Shown here: one piece after another, positions 7,701-11,898 of the stretch
How the letters are laid out: every line of letters begins with the position of its first letter
How positions within the stretch are numbered: position 1 is the stretch's first letter
Assembly (NCBI GenBank): GCA_001701075.1
Contig: DAAK01000113.1
Coordinates: forward strand, 8,810 to 20,707
DNA: 11,898 nucleotides
Direction of reading: 5' to 3'
DNA from: Bacteroidales bacterium GP3
GTDB lineage: Bacteria; Bacteroidota; Bacteroidia; Bacteroidales; Muribaculaceae
The notes under the pieces: model-generated
What the model saw: only the letters and a program-made list of their open reading frames with translations
Databases searched by the model: none
Told to the model about the DNA's origin: nothing
Position numbers and translations under genes: made by a program

Positions 7701-8034
7701 ACGGATCCGGTGCATTAGGATCAGAGGCCATCCAGAAGCAATTAAGGTCGCTGAGACGGTCGTCGGGTCCCTCTGTCACCACCTGCGCATCATATTCGAT
7801 GACAGTGCGACCACTCATCTTATCCTTACGCCATACGCTAAGACCTTTAGGCGCAGTAAATTCGGCAGTATCGCCTTGAAAAGTCACTTTATACGGACCT
7901 TCCGACTCCACCACCCAATATTTCTTGAAATCCTTTGCATTAAGGCCAGAGACGCATTTGGAAGCACTCATGGAATTGGCACCCGCAACGATCAATGCGA
8001 GAAATACGATGAATTTTATGCAGCTTCTTATCAT
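4744..8034 (-). CDS. Secreted DUF6250 + PL26/YetA-like exo-rhamnogalacturonan lyase
   Basis: 1096-residue exported protein. It has a Sec signal peptide (about 1-24, hydrophobic core FIVFLALIVAGA, no twin Arg). Residues about 37-232 look like DUF6250, a Bacteroidota jelly-roll domain: WVVESEGPYKV, LSDLNCFWMASDP (94-106), YYLGYGGNHNSTTRFRRYNG (131-150), YFIDGERLVDFRDPEPLTEGWFAFR (194-218). From about 240 it follows the PcRGLX/YetA layout: an N-terminal barrel with the hallmark FWPDGSVKW (291-299), a central beta-sandwich (about 440-690, with GGHRAQGTVYAGDVTGG at 581-597 and WLWNPDANPMDLRHYD at 628-643), and an alpha-helical toroid to the end with many Trp. PL26 members split rhamnogalacturonan I from chain ends, so pectin breakdown in the periplasm or at the surface is likely; activity is inferred. 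No susC/susD lies nearby. It starts 22 nt after the AAA-ATPase gene. Confidence 0.85.
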   Translation of the reverse strand: MIRSCIKFIVFLALIVAGANSMSASKCVSGLNAKDFKKYWVVESEGPYKVTFQGDTAEFTAPKGLSVWRKDKMSGRTVIEYDAQVVTEGPDDRLSDLNCFWMASDPNAPDPWKNLNKRGGKFVNSYTLQLYYLGYGGNHNSTTRFRRYNGDQRGVEDAAFRPAIIKEYKDADHLLKPGKWYHIKITHDGLRTQYFIDGERLVDFRDPEPLTEGWFAFRTTLSRTRLTNFSYSCEPLQEKEVPLSWVGEAPKSDVPVTFGVPFDAGAVTAATPLTIASGVSEIPTESWPLAFWPDGSVKWVAVSGTIPAGSENLMVRIGKQGKKTSEKEKKQLLAEDDGTRIVVRAGSSNVYIPKVTSSAQIVENIIDSIVINGVKTAEAGRLVGAVKDSPDEGSVNSSALKSRLLFSGIERNGAERAVVILKGVHRSEDGREWLPWTIRLSAFGTSPEIKMTHSFIFDGDQDKDFVSALGVSFDVPMRERTYNRHVAFSTADGGVWSEPVQPLVGRRVLRNPTSGKFVPSVQEMQMRGERVFGYEEFDEAGQKLIDEWAEWDAFRLSQNSPDGYTIRKKATSDSPWIGTFGGHRAQGTVYAGDVTGGLTISMKDFWQSYPSGLEVSGARSPKATITAWLWNPDANPMDLRHYDDRPHGLNASYEDVQEGMSTPYGIARTSTITIRPDDGYHGKANFAANAAAAGHESVLLPTPDYLHRHKAFGIWSLPDRSTSARAVVEDRLDDYADFYKQAIEENRWYGFWNYGDVMHAYDPVRHCWRYDIGGYAWDNTELGSNLWLWYQFLRTADPELWQMATAMTRHASEVDVYHIGPNAGLGSRHNVSHWGCGAKESRISQAGFNRIMYYLTADERLGDLMSDVTDSDQKLYTLDPMRLAQPREKYPCTAPARLRIGPDWLAYVSNWMTEWERTGNTSYRDKIKAGMKSICDLPSRLFTGPLALGYDPATGIITSECDSTLQTTNHLMTIMGGFELNNELMELLPDKDWEDAWLEHATHYKQKSLEILRNRFRVSRLQAYSAWKRGDKELAAEAWQDLLTTAEHTDAPRMRVSIIEGSEVPAPMHEANPISTNDAALWSLDAIYMQEVIPQD

Positions 8035-8056
8035 GTCAGGTTATAAGTAAGTTTCT

Positions 8057-9658
8057 CTATGGTTCTTCATTTTGAATATGTTTGTCGAGAGAATATTTCT
8101 CAATCTGCCAACTTTCGATGTTGTTGGAGTTAGAGGAGTAGTTGGCTGCTATATTTATGATCTGTTTGCCTTTTCCAACAAATGGAAGATGATAGCCCTT
8201 TTCGTGGATTTGCGACATGGCATTCTCAGAGGAGCCGTCAGTCTTTAATTCGAAGATGTAAATAAAGCGACTCGTCTCCATCATCATGTCCATACGGGCA
8301 TTGCATGTCTGTCGCTCTGCCTGGGGCTCGAAGCCGATTGCCCTCAACAGAAGGAAGAGACAACATTGGAAATATTTTTCCCGTTTGTCCAGTTCCGTCA
8401 GGCCATAGGGATTACCCTGCAGAAATGTCTTCATTTCCTCCATGAATAGATTCGCCTCCCCATTGATGACAAACCTACGCATTTTTACGCACACATCGTT
8501 AGTTATCTCCTTATCTTTACCTGAATATATAGGAAGGAGGACTTCAGTAAAACTTTTTGCAACTTCAAGGTTAGGGAAACCCAGAGTGAAAATTTTACTT
8601 TCTTTCTCATATCCCTTAATTGTCACATACCCGCTTTCGAAAAGAAGAGCTACGGGATTCTGAAGATAAGACTCCTTTGCTGTCAGTTCGCTTTCCAGTG
8701 TTTCCAAGCAGTCAAGTGAAGGGAGAAAGAAATCATCATGTTTCAAGACCTCTATCAAATATGACGGGGTGCCAGACTGGAACCAGAAATTGTCTATTGT
8801 CTTGTATTTAAGAGAACGCAAAATACTGAATGGATTATAAATGTCGGGACATTTCTTTGCAAAATGATATCCATCGTAATTCCTCTTCAGCAGAGCGAAA
8901 ATTGCCTCAAAATCTTTGCTCTCCTCTTCTGCAAAACCTTGAATACCAACCTTAAACACATTGCAAAGTTCATCTTCCGTAATTCCACACACAGCAGCAT
9001 ACTCATTTAAAATGGATATATCTTCAAGGTTGTTTGCACCGCTGAAGAGACTTGTGTGACTGAAACGGGATACACCTGTAATGAAAGCCATGAAAATATG
9101 CTCATCATTATTCTTGAGCACGGAGAAGAGCGACTTAAGAATATCGCGGTAGTAGGAATTTAGATCCGAGTGTTCAGGTCTGATTGTGTCGAGAAGGAGG
9201 GAATCGTATTCATCCACGAGCACCGCTACCTTCTGCCCGGTCTGCTCGTGGGCACGGCGAATGACGGAGGCAAACCGGTCGGAATAATCTCCAAGATTTG
9301 ATGCTCCATACTTTTCTGCATATTCTGAAAGGACAATGTCAAGATATTTACCAAGATTCTCTTTTTCAGTTGCCCTGACGGCGTTGAAGGAAAACTTGAT
9401 AATTGGTTTTGGAACCCATTCGACAGCATCTGTATCCAATGCCAGACCCTTGAACAGTTCTCTTCTTCCTTCAAAATAAGCTTGAAGAGTAGAAAGGAAC
9501 AAGCTTTTTCCAAAGCGACGTGGACGACTTAGGAAATAATAACCCGGAGATTCCAGCATCTTAAGGATAAATTTTGTTTTATCCACATAAGCATAGCCCA
9601 TCTCCCTAAGTTTTCTGAAGTCTTGAATTCCTACCGGATATTTTATATCAGCTGCCAT
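8057..9658 (-). CDS. AAA-ATPase-like / PD-(D/E)XK nuclease-like protein
   Basis: 533-residue protein of the widespread Bacteroidales family with an N-terminal AAA-ATPase-like domain (PF09820 type) and a C-terminal PD-(D/E)XK domain (PF08011 type). Visible: the opening PVGIQDFRKLREMGYAYVDKTKFI (8-31), a degenerate Walker A SRPRRFGKS (44-52), Walker B VAVLVDEYD (144-152), the sensor-like FITGVSRFS (192-200), RNYDGYHF (259-266), and a nuclease-like core with Glu448, Asp457 and FELK (469-472) followed by an Ile-rich strand. The cellular role of this family is not established; mobile-element or defence ties have been guessed but nothing here shows it. A purine-rich AAGAAAT precedes the ATG, and a strong promoter lies 29 to 60 nt upstream. 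The lyase gene follows after 22 nt and probably shares this transcript. Confidence 0.88.
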   Translation of the reverse strand: MAADIKYPVGIQDFRKLREMGYAYVDKTKFILKMLESPGYYFLSRPRRFGKSLFLSTLQAYFEGRRELFKGLALDTDAVEWVPKPIIKFSFNAVRATEKENLGKYLDIVLSEYAEKYGASNLGDYSDRFASVIRRAHEQTGQKVAVLVDEYDSLLLDTIRPEHSDLNSYYRDILKSLFSVLKNNDEHIFMAFITGVSRFSHTSLFSGANNLEDISILNEYAAVCGITEDELCNVFKVGIQGFAEEESKDFEAIFALLKRNYDGYHFAKKCPDIYNPFSILRSLKYKTIDNFWFQSGTPSYLIEVLKHDDFFLPSLDCLETLESELTAKESYLQNPVALLFESGYVTIKGYEKESKIFTLGFPNLEVAKSFTEVLLPIYSGKDKEITNDVCVKMRRFVINGEANLFMEEMKTFLQGNPYGLTELDKREKYFQCCLFLLLRAIGFEPQAERQTCNARMDMMMETSRFIYIFELKTDGSSENAMSQIHEKGYHLPFVGKGKQIINIAANYSSNSNNIESWQIEKYSLDKHIQNEEP

Positions 9659-9686
9659 ATTTCTTCAATTATCTCTTTTCAGATTC

Positions 9687-9718
9687 CAAAGTTACAAAAA
9701 TATTTGCGACATTGCAAA
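9687..9718 (-). promoter_or_regulatory. Bacteroidota sigma-ABfr-type promoter for the AAA-ATPase gene
   Basis: On the minus strand a TTTG (-33, bases 9718-9715), a 20-nt spacer and a TAACTTTG (-7, bases 9694-9687) match the Bacteroidota consensus TTTG/TAnnTTTG in both boxes and in spacing. Transcription should begin near 9680, leaving a leader of about 20 nt before the ATG at 9658. It is the only full match I found in the window. Confidence 0.8.
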
Positions 9719-9723
9719 TATTT
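9698..9723. promoter_or_regulatory. Perfect 10-bp inverted repeat over promoter spacer and -33 box (candidate operator)
   Basis: AAATATTTGC (9698-9707) and GCAAATATTT (9714-9723) form perfect arms around a 6-nt centre GACATT. The right arm contains the whole -33 element and the left arm lies in the spacer, so a dimeric regulator bound here would block RNA polymerase. That the dyad is bound is inference. Confidence 0.55.
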
Positions 9724-10014
9724 AAGCGCAGAAGAAAAGTTGAAGAAACGCTTATCAAAGATAAAAACACAGAACTCCAATGTAACTGGCAACATTTATT
9801 TTTTGAAATGAACAAAATGAACTATTGGAATATGGAAAATATTTACGAACTTTGCAGATGCAGAAGCCCAGGGAAGTTTTATACCGTTATAGCGTATCTT
9901 TCCATATTTCAAGGTCTACAATCACCAAAACCGAACGAATCTACTTTTTATGGTGCAACACACAAAGCATAAAATCAGCAATAAACTGACTGAGTATTGG
10001 CGAACTGATAGGTT
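9724..10014. other. Non-coding gap between zinc-ribbon gene and AAA-ATPase promoter
   Basis: No convincing gene. It holds a long-range inverted repeat (9827-9838 with 9899-9910), a small 6-bp hairpin TAAGCG/CGCTTA (9723-9728 with 9749-9754), and just after the zinc-ribbon gene a weak stem TCAG/CTGA (9975-9989) followed on the minus strand by TTTT, which may be a poor terminator. Base composition is AT-rich, like the zinc-ribbon genes. Confidence 0.4.
9827..9910. repeat. Long-range inverted repeat, 11 of 12 bp, around a 60-nt loop
   Basis: GGAATATGGAAA (9827-9838) pairs with TTTCCATATTTC (9899-9910) with one mismatch. Inside lie AACTT/AAGTT and ATAC/GTAT pairs, so the segment could fold as a closing stem with two side hairpins. 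It may be a structured RNA or chance in AT-rich DNA. Confidence 0.35.
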
Positions 10015-10752
10015 TTAGTCATCGACATAAGCAATCATTACTTCATTCTTACCCCAATTTTTAGCATAGAAGCAATTCCCTTTAAAATCTCCTTCCCATT
10101 CAGATTGTTTTGAAGAGTTAACGTATGTAGTTGTAAACTTAAATTCATTAGATGAGGTAATGTAGCCTTGAATTTGGATATATGAGGAAGGTTGGTCTCC
10201 ATATTTCTCCAACGTAGATACATAGCAATACTTCCCATTCAATTTATTCCCATCTATGGTAAGCCAAATTTGTACTGCGAATTTATCATTTACTTTTCCC
10301 GTGAGTGTGTAAGTTCCCTGTTGCGATGATACACCATCAAAATCAGTTGCTACTGCTTCTTCGCCTTTTATTATGTGAGTTGTATCAGCATTCAATATCT
10401 CTTCTTCTGTCATAACACGTTCTTCTGTTATAACACGTTCTACCTCAGTCGTCGCTTCAATAGGAGTTTCTTCGGTTATTATACCAACTTGTTTTGAGAA
10501 TGTATTATTAGACTTAAAGAGCCATAACACCAATACTATAAGAATTAAACCACCTACGACAAACCAAAGCCAATAATAGTTCCTCCTGGGACTTACTTGC
10601 TCAGTAGGCATAATATTGTTATTTCCATAGCTCGTTGTTTCAGTAAGAGAATAGGATCTATCCGAAGGTTTTTGTATAAATCCACACTTAGGACAGCGAT
10701 GAGCCTTATCTGAAATTTTATGCCTACATTGGGGACATTCAATTAATGCCAT
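10015..10752 (-). CDS. Membrane-anchored zinc-ribbon protein, one ribbon
   Basis: 245-residue protein of unknown function. Residues 1-25 are a zinc ribbon, CX2CX10CX2C with Cys6, Cys9, Cys20 and Cys23. A polar linker (about 26-58) leads to one membrane helix YYWLWFVVGGLILIVLVLWLF (59-79), so the ribbon should face the cytoplasm and the rest the periplasm. Next comes an acidic linker with a tandem hexapeptide RVITEE-RVMTEE (106-117), then a beta-rich domain (about 145-245, GTYTLTGKVNDKFAVQIWLTI, EWEGDFKGNCFYAKNW) of a type common in small Bacteroidales envelope proteins. The ribbon starts MALI-CP-C and SD-A like the upstream gene, which ends 28 nt before this one, so they form a probable two-gene operon. 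I cannot name a partner or ligand. Confidence 0.85.
   Translation of the reverse strand: MALIECPQCRHKISDKAHRCPKCGFIQKPSDRSYSLTETTSYGNNNIMPTEQVSPRRNYYWLWFVVGGLILIVLVLWLFKSNNTFSKQVGIITEETPIEATTEVERVITEERVMTEEEILNADTTHIIKGEEAVATDFDGVSSQQGTYTLTGKVNDKFAVQIWLTIDGNKLNGKYCYVSTLEKYGDQPSSYIQIQGYITSSNEFKFTTTYVNSSKQSEWEGDFKGNCFYAKNWGKNEVMIAYVDD
10402..10437. repeat. 18-bp tandem duplication in zinc-ribbon gene
   Basis: TTCTTCTGTCATAACACG followed by TTCTTCTGTTATAACACG, one mismatch, codes for the repeated hexapeptide RV[IM]TEE in the acidic linker. The length is a multiple of three, so copy changes keep the frame. Confidence 0.85.
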
Positions 10753-10780
10753 AACTTAATTTTATATGAAATCTAATGAA

Positions 10781-11845
10781 TTATAATAAGCTTTGATATT
10801 TTTGTACGAGGCTATTTAATCGTTCTCGTTGTTCATTTGAAATATTCCCAGAATATGAATTTATCTCATTGATTATTTCCGCAGAATCATCTTTCTTCAT
10901 ATATGCGTTCAATTCCAACTCAACATTTTCTCCATTTCGATACCTTTTAACCAAACTTTCAAAAATCGCAATATTGGAATCAAGTTTATCAAGCAAATGA
11001 TTTATTCGTAACGATTCGCCTGAGTTTGGATTAGAGTTTGTTCTCCTGAACGAAGTATTAGATGTCGTTGGTGTGTTTAATCTTTCAAATCTTACATTTG
11101 TGGTAGGAACAAGAGGAGATGCAATTGTACCTCTATCAGTTCGTAAATCAATTATGCATTCAATCCATATATCAGAGTAAAGTGCATTTTGACCTCTTAG
11201 AGTTAAGGTATTGCCATCTAATTCTGCAGACAATGGAGAATTTGCGTGTGAACCATACCACGTAGCATTTACCACCTTACCATCGGAAATTTCACAACCA
11301 ATTTCCTCTTTATAACGATCCGTGCCATTAGAAACTGAGACAGACCATTCATATAGTCCGTCAAACTCTCTTTCGTAATTCTCTTCGGCATTTAACTGAA
11401 TACAATTGCTATTGGAATAGGGACTCTTCTGCCAAAACCACCATCCTGACATTATTGCTCCCAACAATAAGACACTTCCAATAATATACCGTTTCTTTTT
11501 TGATGGTTTTTCCTCGAAATCTTCCCATTCAGGAGACTCTGCTTGATCGGCAATTTTAGGTTCAGTTGGAGTTACGATATTAGTATGTCCGAAATGACTT
11601 ATCATATCAAAGCCGCATTCAGGACACGTTTCTTCGGATGGAAGGACATTATTACCACATCCAGGACATATACGCGACCACGGGGTAGGATGTCCACATT
11701 CGGGACAGGACGCATCTTTTCTTGTTATGATATGATTACACTCACAGCATTTTTCTAGGTCTGCAAGTGAAAAACCACAATGTGGACATATTGTAGCACT
11801 ATCACTGACTTGCCCTCCACATTCAGGACATTTTATTAAAGCCAT
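10781..11845 (-). CDS. Membrane-anchored zinc-ribbon protein, three ribbons
   Basis: 354-residue protein of unknown function. The N-terminus holds three complete CX2CX10CX2C zinc ribbons: Cys6/9/20/23, Cys33/36/47/50 and Cys60/63/74/77, with an exact period of 27 residues. An acidic linker (EWEDFEEKPSKKKR) leads to one membrane helix YIIGSVLLLGAIMSGWWFW (120-138). The outer part has a beta-rich domain (about 155-256, with IDLRTDRGTIASP), a Ser/Thr/Asn-rich linker (257-278) and a helical C-terminus (about 279-354, HLLDKLDSNIAIFESLVKRY...NSLVQKYQSLL) that may be a short coiled coil. The ATG at 11845 is chosen because it gives MALIKCPECG, matching the next gene's MALIECPQC; a TTG lies one codon earlier, and the frame is open to the window edge. 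It sits 28 nt upstream of the single-ribbon gene. Confidence 0.83.
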   Translation of the reverse strand: MALIKCPECGGQVSDSATICPHCGFSLADLEKCCECNHIITRKDASCPECGHPTPWSRICPGCGNNVLPSEETCPECGFDMISHFGHTNIVTPTEPKIADQAESPEWEDFEEKPSKKKRYIIGSVLLLGAIMSGWWFWQKSPYSNSNCIQLNAEENYEREFDGLYEWSVSVSNGTDRYKEEIGCEISDGKVVNATWYGSHANSPLSAELDGNTLTLRGQNALYSDIWIECIIDLRTDRGTIASPLVPTTNVRFERLNTPTTSNTSFRRTNSNPNSGESLRINHLLDKLDSNIAIFESLVKRYRNGENVELELNAYMKKDDSAEIINEINSYSGNISNEQRERLNSLVQKYQSLL

Positions 11846-11848
11846 CAA

Positions 11849-11898
11849 GTATAATATGCGCTTGGCAGCTCGATGGGCGCGTTTGTTTAGTTTCCGTT
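11849..11898. other. Window edge upstream of zinc-ribbon operon
   Basis: Fifty bases with no clear promoter. On the minus strand two frames are open to the edge, one in phase with the zinc-ribbon gene (basic, RKLNKRAHRAAKR), so an upstream gene's tail cannot be ruled out. Confidence 0.25.

Noticed and set aside
4744..8034. Lyase as a Tat substrate because it neighbours tatAC
   Set aside because: Its signal peptide (MIRSCIKFIV) has no twin arginine and looks like an ordinary Sec signal.
9777..9802. Plus-strand intrinsic terminator, AATGT/ACATT hairpin followed by TATTTTTT
   Set aside because: The stem is only 5 AT-rich pairs and there is no plus-strand gene to terminate.
9712..9972. 86-codon plus-strand frame in the gap before the AAA-ATPase gene
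   Set aside because: It starts inside the promoter dyad, has no ribosome-binding site, reads as unstructured composition and resembles no family I know. A shorter 43-codon frame from 9858 is equally unconvincing.
11846..11898. Upstream extension of the three-ribbon protein through a TTG or to the window edge
   Set aside because: MALIKCPECG matches the start of the paralogous neighbour; the added basic stretch is not part of either ribbon.

Overview
The window looks like chromosomal DNA from a Bacteroidota bacterium, most likely order Bacteroidales (a gut Muribaculaceae/Bacteroidaceae-type genome). The signs are a PL26/YetA-type pectin enzyme fused to a DUF6250 domain, an AAA-ATPase/PD-(D/E)XK protein of the type that is abundant in Bacteroidales, a minimal TatA-TatC pair, A-rich translation starts, and one textbook Bacteroidota promoter (TTTG, 20-nt spacer, TAACTTTG). 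The genus assignment is inference. All genes but one lie on the minus strand.

Right to left, which is the direction of transcription. (1) 10015-11845: two adjacent, AT-richer genes for membrane-anchored zinc-ribbon proteins that start with nearly the same ribbon. (2) 9659-10014: a non-coding gap with a strong promoter whose spacer and -33 box sit inside a perfect 10-bp dyad, plus a long-range inverted repeat. (3) 8057-9658: an AAA-ATPase/PD-(D/E)XK protein, then, 22 nt on, a 1096-residue secreted DUF6250 + PL26-like exo-rhamnogalacturonan lyase (4744-8034). (4) 4662-4742: three back-to-back tandem micro-repeat arrays filling almost the whole gap before tatA. (5) 3626-4651: tatA-tatC. (6) 3125-3625: a plus-strand lipoprotein whose stop codon directly abuts the tatC stop codon. 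(7) 1-2939: a compact operon of a possible 17-codon leader ORF with a perfect Shine-Dalgarno sequence, hpf, a WxcM/FdtA-like sugar ketoisomerase, an FdtB-like sugar aminotransferase and mltG (C-terminus beyond the window edge). Junctions in this operon are 4-nt overlap, 1-nt gap, 29-nt overlap and 4-nt overlap.

Functionally the left half is envelope housekeeping: an amino-deoxysugar pathway step (probably dTDP-3-amino-3,6-dideoxyhexose), peptidoglycan chain release by MltG, folded-protein export by Tat, and ribosome hibernation by HPF. The right half is accessory: pectin degradation, an AAA/nuclease-like protein, and zinc-ribbon membrane proteins of unknown role. I recognise no named novel system. 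The best leads are the leader ORF coupled to hpf, the loss in TatC of the Glu in the HLxELR signal-peptide motif, the dyad embedded in the promoter, and the zinc-ribbon pair.
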